A DNA stretch of 64,000 nucleotides from Spirochaetales bacterium (lineage in GTDB: Bacteria; Spirochaetota; Spirochaetia; Treponematales; Treponemataceae): assembly GCA_003252395.1 (NCBI GenBank), contig QKEL01000008.1:1-64000 (forward strand), read 5' to 3'. Position 1 is the first letter of the stretch, and every line of letters begins with the position of its first letter. This document shows positions 49,898-58,804 of the stretch, one piece after another. The translations under genes and the position numbers were made by a program. Below the pieces are notes generated by a model that was not told where the DNA came from, did no database searches, and saw nothing but the letters and a program-made list of their open reading frames with translations.

Positions 49898-52011
49898 CGC
49901 TTGGCCCCCTTCCCTTTCGCCCCGCCCTTAACGGTAAGCGGGGCCGTTTCGCGCTCGTCGCTCGAGGCGTATCTCGCCCGGATCGCCCGGCGTCTCGCGG
50001 ACCTGGACCTCCAGGCAAAAAGTCCCGCGAGCGCCACGAGGAGGGGCAATCCGTAGAGGTCAAAGGCGTTGATCGCGGCCTTCGCCGCCTGAGGAGCGTC
50101 TTGTAAGGGGTTCTTTGAAAGCCCCTTCGTGCGCATGTCGATCAGGTCGCCGTTTCCGTTCAGGAAGTCCACGGCGTTCCGGACGAACATGGCGACCGGT
50201 TGCTGCCCCTTTTCGTCCATGACCGCGGAGGTGGTTATCGCCGAGGTTCCCACCACGATCACCTTGCCCGGTTGGAGACCCTTCGGGATAAAAGCCGTTT
50301 GGGAGACCGGTCCGGAACCCGCGTTCGCCGCGTCGCCGCTACCGGCGGGCGCGGCGGTAAAGGCGCTGGGAAAGGCGCCCTCAAGGAGCACCGCAAGGCC
50401 ATGGGCGGCCATTTCGTCCGCGCCCGGAACCCTGATCGCGTAGGGCGAAAGCGACACGTTTTCGCTCATGACCCAGGACTGCTTGGAGCTGGAAACGAGC
50501 GTCGTGGCGCGCACGCCCTCCGCCAGATCGTCCCGCACGGAAATTTCTCCCGGCATCAGCATGAGCACGTCCAAAAGGCCCTTGGAAGCCGGGCTTTTCT
50601 GGTTCATGCCCTCCTTGCCCACGACGGGAACGTAGTACAGGGGAATGTCCGGAGCGCCCTGCTGGCGCGCCTCGTAACAGGTTTTGTCGAGCACGTACCC
50701 CTTTCCCGCTTCCACGCCCCAGGCGTTCAGGAGGCGGTCCAGGCCGGTGACGACCGGAACGTAGGTCGGGGGCATGCCGTACATGGCGGCCTGCTGGTCC
50801 TGCACCTCGTCGAAGGGATCGAGGAGCATCAGTACGTTTCCGCCCCGCATGACGAACTGGTCAAGGCGGAAGAGCTCCTCGTCGGTAAAGGAGGTCCGGG
50901 GACCGTTGATCACCACGCTGGTCAGGTTGGCCGGAATGTCCGACGAGGAGAGGTCCAGGTCCTGGAATTCGTAGAGGTCGGAAACCGCGGAGGAGAAATT
51001 GGCCGCTCCCGCCTGGGCGTCGTCGAGGGATTTTTCCCCGTGGCCCGTCACGTAACCGATCTTGGTCGATCTGGTCATGAGGGCCTGCAGGCCGTCGTCT
51101 ATGCCGGTATCGAGGCTCTCGAGCCCGGATACGCCGTAGCCGAAAAGGCCCCGCGAGACGGTCAGCGGAACCGAACGGAACCGGTCGCCGTACTCGAGCA
51201 CCAGCCCGATAACGCCCGCGCCCTCCGACGCCGTGCCCGGCTCGCCCCACGATATCTTGGGAATGCCGTATTTTTCGGAAAGGGCGTTCACCTCGGCGGC
51301 GTCGGAGGGTTCCACGGTGGCGAAGGTAAGCCGATCCATGTTTTTCGCGTTTGCCTTGGACCAGGCGGCGTTTACCGCCGACTTCACCTGGTCGAAGCCC
51401 GAAATGCCGAAGTTCCCCAATGCCGGGGTCAGGTAGAGCGTCATGGAGACCTTGTCCGAGAGGCCCGAGAGGGTATTCGTCTTGGCGACCATGCGGCCGA
51501 TGGTGGTGGTGAGCCGGTATTCAAGGCCCTCGGTGGACGTAAGGCCGTCGAGGGTTTCGATGCCGTCGGCGTACACGATGGCAAGCCCCATCCACGCGCT
51601 CTTGAATCCCACCTCGTTGTCTTTCACTTCCTGGAGCTGGACCATCTGCAGTCCGTACCCCGAGGCAAGCTTCTGGTTATCGTCTTTGGACATGTCGATC
51701 AGCTCGTAGGAGAACTGCCGGTTCGCCGCGCCCCGATATTCGGCGAGAAGGTCGGAAAGGTAGCGGGAAACGGTGTTATAGGGCGCCGGAAGCTTGTCGG
51801 AAAAGAAGACCTTTACCGAAAGGGGCTGTTCCAGGGCGCGCACGGTTTCTCGGCTCGCGCGCGAAAGGGAGTACGATTGCCGGGCCGTGAGGTCTACCCG
51901 GAAAAAGGCCTTCGCGCCCACCAGGTTGAGGAGCGCGAGGAACAGGATAAAAAGGGCGAGATCGCTTTTCGGCCCGGAGATCCACGCACGGAATCTTTTG
52001 AGAGGATTCAT
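49894..52011 (-). CDS. GldG-like ABC transporter component with periplasmic domain
   Basis: 705 residues. An N-terminal membrane helix (about 15-36) is followed by a large periplasmic region containing the ABC_transp_aux/GldG domain (FRVDLTARQSYSLS, VKVFFSDKLPAPYN, IRMRGGNVLMLLDPF-like segment) and a C-terminal membrane helix (about 660-680) with a basic cytoplasmic tail. In Bacteroidetes GldA-GldF-GldG are linked to gliding. In spirochaetes the cluster's export substrate is unknown. It overlaps the permease gene by 1 nt. Confidence 0.85.
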   Translation of the reverse strand: MNPLKRFRAWISGPKSDLALFILFLALLNLVGAKAFFRVDLTARQSYSLSRASRETVRALEQPLSVKVFFSDKLPAPYNTVSRYLSDLLAEYRGAANRQFSYELIDMSKDDNQKLASGYGLQMVQLQEVKDNEVGFKSAWMGLAIVYADGIETLDGLTSTEGLEYRLTTTIGRMVAKTNTLSGLSDKVSMTLYLTPALGNFGISGFDQVKSAVNAAWSKANAKNMDRLTFATVEPSDAAEVNALSEKYGIPKISWGEPGTASEGAGVIGLVLEYGDRFRSVPLTVSRGLFGYGVSGLESLDTGIDDGLQALMTRSTKIGYVTGHGEKSLDDAQAGAANFSSAVSDLYEFQDLDLSSSDIPANLTSVVINGPRTSFTDEELFRLDQFVMRGGNVLMLLDPFDEVQDQQAAMYGMPPTYVPVVTGLDRLLNAWGVEAGKGYVLDKTCYEARQQGAPDIPLYYVPVVGKEGMNQKSPASKGLLDVLMLMPGEISVRDDLAEGVRATTLVSSSKQSWVMSENVSLSPYAIRVPGADEMAAHGLAVLLEGAFPSAFTAAPAGSGDAANAGSGPVSQTAFIPKGLQPGKVIVVGTSAITTSAVMDEKGQQPVAMFVRNAVDFLNGNGDLIDMRTKGLSKNPLQDAPQAAKAAINAFDLYGLPLLVALAGLFAWRSRSARRRAIRARYASSDERETAPLTVKGGAKGKGAKR

Positions 52012-52754
52012 CAGATTTCCCTCCTTTCCCGCACGGTCTTCACGGTCAGGGCGACGAAAAGCGCCGTGACCGAGAGGAAGTACAGGAGGTCCCGCGAATC
52101 AACGATGCCCCGGGAAATGGACTCGAAGTGGGAGCCCGCTGAAAGCCAGTCCAGGGGCGCGACGATCGCCGCCGGAAAGATCACCAGGAACTGGTCCAGG
52201 ATGACGAGGACGAAACAGGCGGCAAAGGCGACGAAAAAGGCGACGATTTGGTTTTTCGTAACCGCCGACGCGAAGAGGCCGATGGCAGAAAAGGCCGCGG
52301 CGAGAAAGAGGGCGCCCAGGTACCCGCCGAGGATCGGGCCCGCGTCGGGGGAGCCGAGGACGGCGACGGTCAACGCGTACGCCAGGGTCGGGACGAGCAT
52401 GATCGCCACGTACGACACCGCCGCCAGGAACTTGCCCATCACTACGTCAAAGGCGCTCACGGGCAGGGTAAGGAGGGTCTCGATGGAACCGCTCCGCCGT
52501 TCTTCCGCGAGAAGCCGCATGGTCAGGGCCGGAATAAAAAAGGCGAAGAGCATGGGAAGCACCCCGAAAAAGCCCCGGAGCTCGGCCCGATTGACCAAGA
52601 AGAAGGTCGAAAAGAAAAGCAGGCCCGAAAAGGCCAAAAACAGGGCCGATACGATGTAGGCCACGGGCCCCGCGAAAAAGGACGAAAGCTCCCGCTTCAA
52701 TATCACCGTCAACGCGGATTTTCCCGCGCGCGGGGCGGAATTTGCGCCGCTCAT
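52011..52754 (-). CDS. GldF-like ABC transporter permease
   Basis: 247 residues with about six membrane helices. The typical segments are TVILKRELSSFFAGPVAYI at the start and MRLLAEERRSGSIETLLTLP in the second loop. This is an ABC-2 type permease. It overlaps the ATPase gene by 4 nt. Confidence 0.9.
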   Translation of the reverse strand: MSGANSAPRAGKSALTVILKRELSSFFAGPVAYIVSALFLAFSGLLFFSTFFLVNRAELRGFFGVLPMLFAFFIPALTMRLLAEERRSGSIETLLTLPVSAFDVVMGKFLAAVSYVAIMLVPTLAYALTVAVLGSPDAGPILGGYLGALFLAAAFSAIGLFASAVTKNQIVAFFVAFAACFVLVILDQFLVIFPAAIVAPLDWLSAGSHFESISRGIVDSRDLLYFLSVTALFVALTVKTVRERREI

Positions 52755-53683
52755 GCGTCACCTCCGGAAGTAAGATTGCGGAACACGTCTTCCAGGCTAT
52801 TTTGCCGGAGAACCATTTCGTACAGCACCCAGCCTTTTTTCGCCACCTGGGCGAAGATGGCCGGTCGGATCTCCGCGGCGCCCGCCACGGAAACCAGGAC
52901 CGCGGAAAGACCGTTTTCTCCCGCGGTTTCGGCGACCCCCGCCACTCCCGGAAGGGAAGCCAATGCGGAGGAGAGCTCGGCGGGCGCGCAGCCGGCGACC
53001 TGGACCGCCACGGCGGCGCTGTGTCCGAAACGGGCGCGAAGCTCGCCGGTCGGGCTGTCCGCAGCGATTTTACCCCGGGATATGATAATGACCCGGTCGC
53101 ACAGCATTTCTACCTCGCTCAGAATGTGGGTGGAAATAATAACCGTGCGGGTTTTGCCGATTTCCTTGATGAGGTTGCGAACCTCGATGATCTGGTTCGG
53201 GTCGAGACCGCTGGTGGGCTCGTCCAGGATAAGTATTTCGGGGTCATGGATCAGGGCGTGGGCAAGGCCGACGCGCTGGCGGTACCCCCGGGATAGGTCG
53301 GCGACGTTTTTGTGCATCACGTCGATAAGGCCGCAGGTTTCCGCCGCCCGGGGCACCTTTTCCTCCGCGTCGAGGCCCTGAATGCCCGCGACGTACCGAA
53401 GGTAATCCTCGACGATCATGTCGCCGTAGAGGGGGGCCGATTCGCTCATGTAGCCGATCCGGCGCTTAAGCTCCTTCGCGTCGGGCGTCATGACCTCGCC
53501 GCCGACGGTGATTACCCCCTCGGTGGTTCCCAGAAAACCGGTTATCATCCTCATCGTGGTGGTTTTCCCGGCCCCGTTCGGTCCTAGAAGGCCGACGATT
53601 TCCCCCTGATTTACCGAGAAGGAAATATCGTCTACCGCCTTGAAAGAACCGTAGAACCGGGAGACATGCTGGACATCAATCAT
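52751..53683 (-). CDS. GldA-like ABC transporter ATPase
   Basis: 310 residues. Walker A LLGPNGAGKTT, signature LSRGYRQRVGLA and Walker B ILILDEPTSGLD are intact. A C-terminal accessory domain (about 220-300) is typical of exporter ATPases. First gene of the four-gene cluster, with MIDVQHVSRFYGSFKAVDD at the start. Confidence 0.93.
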   Translation of the reverse strand: MIDVQHVSRFYGSFKAVDDISFSVNQGEIVGLLGPNGAGKTTTMRMITGFLGTTEGVITVGGEVMTPDAKELKRRIGYMSESAPLYGDMIVEDYLRYVAGIQGLDAEEKVPRAAETCGLIDVMHKNVADLSRGYRQRVGLAHALIHDPEILILDEPTSGLDPNQIIEVRNLIKEIGKTRTVIISTHILSEVEMLCDRVIIISRGKIAADSPTGELRARFGHSAAVAVQVAGCAPAELSSALASLPGVAGVAETAGENGLSAVLVSVAGAAEIRPAIFAQVAKKGWVLYEMVLRQNSLEDVFRNLTSGGDA

Positions 53684-53740
53684 GATAACTCCTCGATTTT
53701 TCGATAATTCTCGACAAAAACGGTCGCGGTCCCCGACGGG

Positions 53741-54121
53741 TTACCGCGCCGCGGTATTTGTTACATTGTAAAAACGGGCCCTGCTCGTGGGGGTTTCGTA
53801 TACGTCCACCGCCCACAGCGGGGCGTCGGGGAGAAGTTCCCGAAGCCGGCCGAAGACGTATTCGGCGATCCGTTCCGCGCTGGGATTCGAGGCGAACGCG
53901 GGAAAATCGTTGAGGTTTCGGTGGTCCAGTTCGGCGCATACGTCGCGCAAGGCCCCTTTGAGAATGCCGAAATCGACGAGCATTCCCCCCGAATCGAGGG
54001 TTTCGCCCCGCGCGTGGGCGAGGACCCGATAATTATGGCCGTGAAGCCGTTCGCATTTGCCGTGAAAATCGGCGAGGAAGTGGGCGGCGGCAAATTCCGC
54101 CTCTACGCGTGTTTCGTACAT
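53741..54121 (-). CDS. queD: 6-pyruvoyl-tetrahydropterin synthase/QueD family protein
   Basis: 126 residues from the ATG at 54119-54121. Zinc ligands His14, His27 and His29 and the candidate catalytic Cys23 (in GKCERLHGH) are present, with LDHRNLND later and Glu in VDVYETPTS. QueD makes carboxy-tetrahydropterin for queuosine. No other queuosine gene is in the window. The start has no Shine-Dalgarno and lies 8 nt after a TATTAT -10. A longer frame reaches back over the murE promoter and is not family-like. Confidence 0.9.
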   Translation of the reverse strand: MYETRVEAEFAAAHFLADFHGKCERLHGHNYRVLAHARGETLDSGGMLVDFGILKGALRDVCAELDHRNLNDFPAFASNPSAERIAEYVFGRLRELLPDAPLWAVDVYETPTSRARFYNVTNTAAR

Positions 54122-54129
54122 ACTTATCG

Positions 54130-54159
54130 ATAATAACGGCGAAGGTGTTGCAAACTCAA
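54130..54159 (-). promoter_or_regulatory. Leaderless-type promoter of queD
   Basis: On the minus strand TTGAGT (54159-54154), an 18-nt spacer and TATTAT (54135-54130), ending 8 nt before the ATG. It overlaps the murE promoter. Confidence 0.55.
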
Positions 54160-54177
54160 GTACGCATTTGGTACAAT
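54148..54177 (+). promoter_or_regulatory. Promoter of murE, very short leader
   Basis: TTGCAA (54148-54153), an 18-nt spacer and TACAAT (54172-54177), ending 12 nt before the murE ATG. No Shine-Dalgarno lies between. Confidence 0.6.
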
Positions 54178-54189
54178 TCCGTCCATAGT

Positions 54190-55722
54190 ATGTCCAAAAC
54201 ACTGTCCAGTTTTATTGACGCGGCAGACGCGCTTGAGCGACGCGGCGCCGTTGACCCGGTAATAACCGGTCTTGCCTACGATTCCCGGAAGGTCGAACCG
54301 GGATTCCTCTTTTTTGCGCTGCCGGGCCTGCACGTGGACGGTTCACGCTTCATTCCCCAAGCGATCGCCAAAGGCGCCGTCGCGGTGGTACACGAGGGAG
54401 AACTCGCCGCGTACGAAGACGGCGTGGCGTATCTCCGGGTGGAGAACCCGCGGCTCGCCATGTCTCCCGTGGCGGCGGCCTTTTACGGATACCCGTCCCG
54501 AGACCTCGCGGTGATCGGCATTACCGGGACCGAGGGGAAAAGCACCACCGTTTCCCTGGTCTTCCAACTCCTCCGCCTCGCCGGGCATCGCGCGGGTTTC
54601 ATTTCCACGGTAGAGTACTGCGCCGGCGACGAGGTCGTTTCCAATCCCGAACACCAGACCACCCCGGAGGCGGTAACCATACACGCGCGGCTGGCGGAAA
54701 TGCGCGACGCCGGCTGCCGGTACGCGGTTATCGAATCCTCCTCCCACGGGCTTTCCGCCAAAACGGGACGGCTCGCCGACGTGCTGTTCGACGTAGGAAT
54801 CATGACGAACGTGACGCACGAGCACCTGGAGTTCCACGGAACCCATGAGCGGTATAAATCCGACAAGGCCAATCTCTTCCGCGCCCTGGACGCCCACGAC
54901 CACGTTAAGGCGGGCGTTCCGGTACCGTCGTTCGGCGTGGTAAACGACGAGGACGCCGCGGCACCCTACTTCCGCATGGCCACGAAAAAGCGGGTGTACG
55001 GCTTTTCGACCTCCCGCGCCGCGGACTTCCAGGGAACCGTATACGCCCGAGACATCGCCGTGGACATCGACGGCGCGAACTTCACCATCGTGGACAACGA
55101 CGAGCGAATTCCGGCGCGCGTGAACCTTCCGGGCGCCTTCAACGTAAAAAACGCGCTGGCGGCGCTCATCGCGGTCTCGAAGCTCATTGACCGCCCCCTT
55201 GCCGAGCTCGCTCCCCTCCTCCCCCGGCTTACCCCGGTTCGCGGCCGCATGACCGTCATTAACCAGGGTCAGGCTTTCGAGGTGCTCGTCGACTACGCCC
55301 ATACGCCCTCCTCCTTCCGGGAGATATTCCCGCCCCTCCGCGCCCGCGTGAAAGGCAGGATCATCAGCGTGTTCGGTTCCGGCGGGGAACGGGATACCGT
55401 GAAAAGGCCGGAGCAGGGCCGCATAGCCGCGGACTATTCCGATACGGTAATCCTGACCGACGAAGACCCCCGCGGGGAAGATCCCCTGACCCTTCTCGAG
55501 GAAATCGCCGCGGGTTGCCCCGAACTGACGCGGGACGAACGCCTCTTCCTCATTCCCGACCGACCGCAGGCGATCCGAAAGGCGCTTTCCCTGGCGAAAC
55601 CGGGCGACCTTGTCCTCCTTTTGGGAAAGGGCCACGAAAATTCGATTATCTACCGCGACAAGACCGTTCCATACGACGAAATCGCGGAAGCGAAAGCCGC
55701 GTTACGGGAATTGGGTTACTAA
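54190..55722 (+). CDS. murE: UDP-N-acetylmuramyl-tripeptide synthetase, non-DAP type
   Basis: 510 residues from ATG 54190; the frame is open upstream but the extra residues overlap queD. The ATP site is GTEGKSTT. UMAG-binding TPEAVT and the C-terminal domain are intact. The third-residue selectivity motif reads EDPRGEDP (near residue 425) where diaminopimelate-adding enzymes have DNPR, so the added residue is probably not meso-DAP. Ornithine is established for several treponemes. It leads murE-ddl-dapF-like. Confidence 0.95.
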   Translation: MSKTLSSFIDAADALERRGAVDPVITGLAYDSRKVEPGFLFFALPGLHVDGSRFIPQAIAKGAVAVVHEGELAAYEDGVAYLRVENPRLAMSPVAAAFYGYPSRDLAVIGITGTEGKSTTVSLVFQLLRLAGHRAGFISTVEYCAGDEVVSNPEHQTTPEAVTIHARLAEMRDAGCRYAVIESSSHGLSAKTGRLADVLFDVGIMTNVTHEHLEFHGTHERYKSDKANLFRALDAHDHVKAGVPVPSFGVVNDEDAAAPYFRMATKKRVYGFSTSRAADFQGTVYARDIAVDIDGANFTIVDNDERIPARVNLPGAFNVKNALAALIAVSKLIDRPLAELAPLLPRLTPVRGRMTVINQGQAFEVLVDYAHTPSSFREIFPPLRARVKGRIISVFGSGGERDTVKRPEQGRIAADYSDTVILTDEDPRGEDPLTLLEEIAAGCPELTRDERLFLIPDRPQAIRKALSLAKPGDLVLLLGKGHENSIIYRDKTVPYDEIAEAKAALRELGY

Positions 55723-55735
55723 CAGGAGGAATGCA

Positions 55736-56842
55736 ATGAACATCGCCGTCATTTACGGGGGAAAATCGGGGGAGCACGAGGTATCGCTCCGCTCCGCCTC
55801 CTCCATCATCCGGAATATCCCGGCCCGCGCGCATCGGGTTATCGCCATCGCCATCGATAAAAACGGGGCCTGGTTTCTCCAGGAAGACGCCGAAACGGAA
55901 CGGATACGGAACGATCAGGCCGCGGTCCTCGCGATCGTGGCCAATCCCGCCCGCCGCGTGTCGGTCATTCCCGGCGGAGGACAAAGCGGGGCCTTCGAGT
56001 GCGCCGGAGAGAAAATCGCGGTAGACGTGGCGTTCCCGGTTTTACACGGAACTTACGGCGAAGACGGAACCATTCAAGGCCTGTTCGAGATGGCCGAGGT
56101 GCCCTACGTGGGCGGCGGCGTTATGGCGAGCGCCTTGGCGATGGACAAGGAAAAGACCAAGCTCATTTGGCAGGCAGCGGGGCTCCCCATAGTCCCCTTC
56201 GTCGCGATAAAGATAGCCGATTGGCAAAACGACCTCCTGAAGGAAGAGATGATCGCCCGGGCGGAACGGGACTTGCGCTGGCCCCTGTTCGTGAAGCCCG
56301 CCTGCGCGGGAAGCTCGGTGGGGGCCGCCAAGGCCGCCAACCGCGAGGAACTGGAAAAGCGCGTGGGCGAGGCCTTTCTGTGGGACGACAAGATCATCGT
56401 GGAGCCGTTCATTCCCGCGCGGGAAATCGAGTGCTCCGTCACGGGCAACGAGGCCCCCGTGGCCTATACTCCCGGCGAAATCATTCCCAGCCACGAGTTC
56501 TACGATTACGACGCGAAATACCTCGATCCCGAGGGCGCGGCCCTCAAAATTCCCGCGGATATCGACGAACAGACCACCAAGCGCGTCAGGCAAACCGCGA
56601 TCCAGGCCTATCGCGCCCTGGACTTGTCGGGCCTCTCGCGGGTAGACTTTTTCATAGACCGTAGAAACGCGTCCCTTTACCTCAACGAAATCAACACCAT
56701 CCCCGGATTCACCTCCATTTCCATGTTCCCGAAAATGTGCGAGGCTTCCGGGCTTCCCTACGCCGATTTAGTGATGAAGCTCCTGAGCCTGGCCCGGGCG
56801 CGGTTCGATTCTCGCCGAAACCTCAGGACCAACCGTGGCTGA
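55736..56842 (+). CDS. ddl: D-alanine-D-alanine ligase
   Basis: 368 residues from ATG 55736, with AGGAGGA 6 nt upstream. N-terminal VIYGGKSGEHEVSL, ATP-grasp segments (FVKPACAGSSVG, EINTIPGFTS) and the serine-rich P-loop are intact. It makes D-Ala-D-Ala for the wall precursor. It starts 13 nt after murE and overlaps the next gene by 8 nt. Confidence 0.97.
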   Translation: MNIAVIYGGKSGEHEVSLRSASSIIRNIPARAHRVIAIAIDKNGAWFLQEDAETERIRNDQAAVLAIVANPARRVSVIPGGGQSGAFECAGEKIAVDVAFPVLHGTYGEDGTIQGLFEMAEVPYVGGGVMASALAMDKEKTKLIWQAAGLPIVPFVAIKIADWQNDLLKEEMIARAERDLRWPLFVKPACAGSSVGAAKAANREELEKRVGEAFLWDDKIIVEPFIPAREIECSVTGNEAPVAYTPGEIIPSHEFYDYDAKYLDPEGAALKIPADIDEQTTKRVRQTAIQAYRALDLSGLSRVDFFIDRRNASLYLNEINTIPGFTSISMFPKMCEASGLPYADLVMKLLSLARARFDSRRNLRTNRG

Positions 56843-57731
56843 GTCTCGCGCGACCGTTTCGTTCATAAAGCTGCAGATAGCCGGAAACGGGTTCGTTCTC
56901 GCCGATTTTTCCCAGGAAAAGCCCGATCTCAGGCTGCCCCAGGACCGATGGGGCGAGGCGGCCCGCGTTCTGTGCGACAAGCGCTTCGGGGCGGGGGCCT
57001 CTGGGGCGATATTCCTTTCGGAAGGCAATGCCCTGCGGGTTTTCACGAACCGGGGCGAAGCCGCGAGGGTCGCGGAAGACGCCCTTTTATGCGCCGCGCG
57101 CTATGCCTTCGACTCGGGCCGCGTGAAAAAAAGGGCCATCGTTTTCGAAACCGCCACCGGCGAGCGGACCGTCACGGTTCTCGGCGCGCACGAGTTCCGC
57201 CTGGCCTGCGGGTCACCCTTCTCCCTCCTCGGGGGCCGCGTCGTCACCCCGTTATCGGCGGAAATATCCGAAATCATCGAGCATGACGGCATCAGGACGT
57301 CCTTCGCCGGGCTTCACGTGCTGGAGGATACGCTTATCGCCTTTCCCCAAACCCTGGGAACCCTGGATTACCGAAGCCTTCGCGCCCTGTCCGCCAAAGC
57401 CTTTCCCGACCGGAAGGTTACTCCCGTAATCGCCCGGGCGCTCACCAGGGACACGGTTCTCGCCCGGGTTGAGCCGCGCGGGACGGCGACGATCTGCGCC
57501 GCCGCCACGGGGGCGCTGGTTGCCTCGGTCTGCGCGGGAATCGCGGAGAGCGACGCGGTTATCCTTTTCGATTTCGGCAGGGCCGCCGCGCAGCCCGATT
57601 CGGTGCTTGAAACGGACCGGGACCAATCCAGGCGGGTCGTCGCGAGTTGGGATACGGACGCGAACGAGCTGTTCGTGACCGGCACGGGAGGCTATCTTTA
57701 CGAGGGAAAGTTCGACCTGAGACTGGCCTGA
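56835..57731 (+). CDS. DapF-fold protein lacking both catalytic cysteines
   Basis: 298 residues. The fold of diaminopimelate epimerase is recognisable: FIKLQIAGNGFVLAD aligns with the DapF start, FTNRGEAARVAEDALLCAARY with the first active-site segment and RGTATICAAATGA with the second. The two catalytic Cys (positions 73 and 217 in E. coli) correspond to Ala80 and Ala223 here, though Cys86 and Cys221 lie close by. It should therefore not racemise by the usual two-base mechanism. The GTG start overlaps the ddl stop. A regulatory or new catalytic role is inferred. Confidence 0.8.
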   Translation: MAESRATVSFIKLQIAGNGFVLADFSQEKPDLRLPQDRWGEAARVLCDKRFGAGASGAIFLSEGNALRVFTNRGEAARVAEDALLCAARYAFDSGRVKKRAIVFETATGERTVTVLGAHEFRLACGSPFSLLGGRVVTPLSAEISEIIEHDGIRTSFAGLHVLEDTLIAFPQTLGTLDYRSLRALSAKAFPDRKVTPVIARALTRDTVLARVEPRGTATICAAATGALVASVCAGIAESDAVILFDFGRAAAQPDSVLETDRDQSRRVVASWDTDANELFVTGTGGYLYEGKFDLRLA

Positions 57732-57767
57732 CGCCGCTTAGGCGCCGTCAGGCGGCCTGACGCTAAA
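57727..57767. terminator. Hairpins between the convergent DapF-like and FecR genes
   Basis: CTGACG/CGTCAG and GTCAGG/CCTGAC form two overlapping dyads in the 42-nt gap. There is no T run, so termination is likely but not certain. Confidence 0.4.
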
Positions 57768-57773
57768 CGCTAT

Positions 57774-58793
57774 TCAATCGAAAAGGGCGGCGAGGATGGC
57801 GAGCATGGCGCCGGTTCCGGTCATGACGATGCCCGCCGAATAGCCCGATTCCACGAACCACGCCGCGGAACCGGTCTGGGTCGCGTAAATCGACGTGGCG
57901 TTACACGCCGCGCTGCCCGCGATCATGAGGGCGGTTGCTGCCCAGTTGGGCAATCGCGCGGTCCTGAACTCCACCGGGGATTCCCCCGATCGGGGCCAGG
58001 ATCGGTCAAGCACGAGATAGCCGCCCTCGCTTCGCCACTCGGGGCCCTTCGGGCTTTCATCGGCGGCGGGCGCGCTTTCGCCCTCGGCGATATAGCCTAC
58101 GGCCGGAATTTCCTGCCAATACGAGCGGATTTCCTCGGAGAGGGGCGTTACCTCGAGCGCGGGTTTCTCGCTCGCGGCGCCCGTGGACACAAGCTCGACC
58201 ATTTTTCCCGAATCCACCAGTACGGTTTCCAGCACGGTTTGCTGCGCCGGAGCGACCGCCACGGTTCCCTCAAAAACGAAGACGCGGCTCAGTACGGGAG
58301 AGGGGGGGGCCGCAGTCCCGGTTCCCGTTGAGGCGGGTTCGGCCGAAGGCTTGATGGCGATCACGTCGCAGCCGAAATCGGTTCCCCGAACACCCGCGAC
58401 CAATGAGGGCGACGAGATACGGAAAGAGGAACCGCCAGAAAGCTTGGCTACCTTGGCGCGTACCCGGCCGTAAAACAGCTCCCCTTTCGATTCCCTGCCC
58501 GATTCGTCGGCGGTACAGGAGTAGGAGGTGTTTTCCGCGATTTGCACCGAGGCGGAAATGGGGTGCACGGATATTTCGAGCACGGTGCCCGGACCCGTAC
58601 TGATAAAATCGCCGATCATAATCTCCATGCCGAATACGTCCTGCGAGGCCGCGTCCCAAACCGAGGTCTTGCCGGATCGCACGATACGGAAGGTACCGCC
58701 TTCCGCGTACGTAAGGTTCGCGTAGGCTTCGCCGAAGGCCAAGGCGGCGAGGAAGGCGTACAGAACGATAAAGGCACGTCTTTTATTTCCCAT
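57774..58793 (-). CDS. FecR-domain protein, exported
   Basis: 339 residues with a signal peptide (1-25). A FecR domain (about 30-200) contains the GDFISTGPGTVLEI and SPSLVAGVRGTDF motifs. A low-complexity Ala/Thr/Pro segment precedes a C-terminal region with two hydrophobic stretches (about 283-300 and 318-338). No sigma or TonB partner is adjacent, so this is the stand-alone type common in spirochaetes. The function is unknown. The transcript is near-leaderless (promoter at 58805-58833). Confidence 0.82.
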   Translation of the reverse strand: MGNKRRAFIVLYAFLAALAFGEAYANLTYAEGGTFRIVRSGKTSVWDAASQDVFGMEIMIGDFISTGPGTVLEISVHPISASVQIAENTSYSCTADESGRESKGELFYGRVRAKVAKLSGGSSFRISSPSLVAGVRGTDFGCDVIAIKPSAEPASTGTGTAAPPSPVLSRVFVFEGTVAVAPAQQTVLETVLVDSGKMVELVSTGAASEKPALEVTPLSEEIRSYWQEIPAVGYIAEGESAPAADESPKGPEWRSEGGYLVLDRSWPRSGESPVEFRTARLPNWAATALMIAGSAACNATSIYATQTGSAAWFVESGYSAGIVMTGTGAMLAILAALFD

Positions 58794-58804
58794 AACTATG
58801 TTAT

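Noticed and set aside
50200..52659. An 819-codon open frame on the plus strand
   Set aside because: It lies wholly opposite the GldG-like and permease genes, which have clear domains and operon structure. Long antisense frames are expected in GC-rich DNA. Its His/Arg/Gly-rich composition is not protein-like.
54343..55635. A 430-codon minus-strand frame opposite murE
   Set aside because: Antisense shadow of a confidently identified gene, with an improbable Arg/Gly/Val-rich composition.
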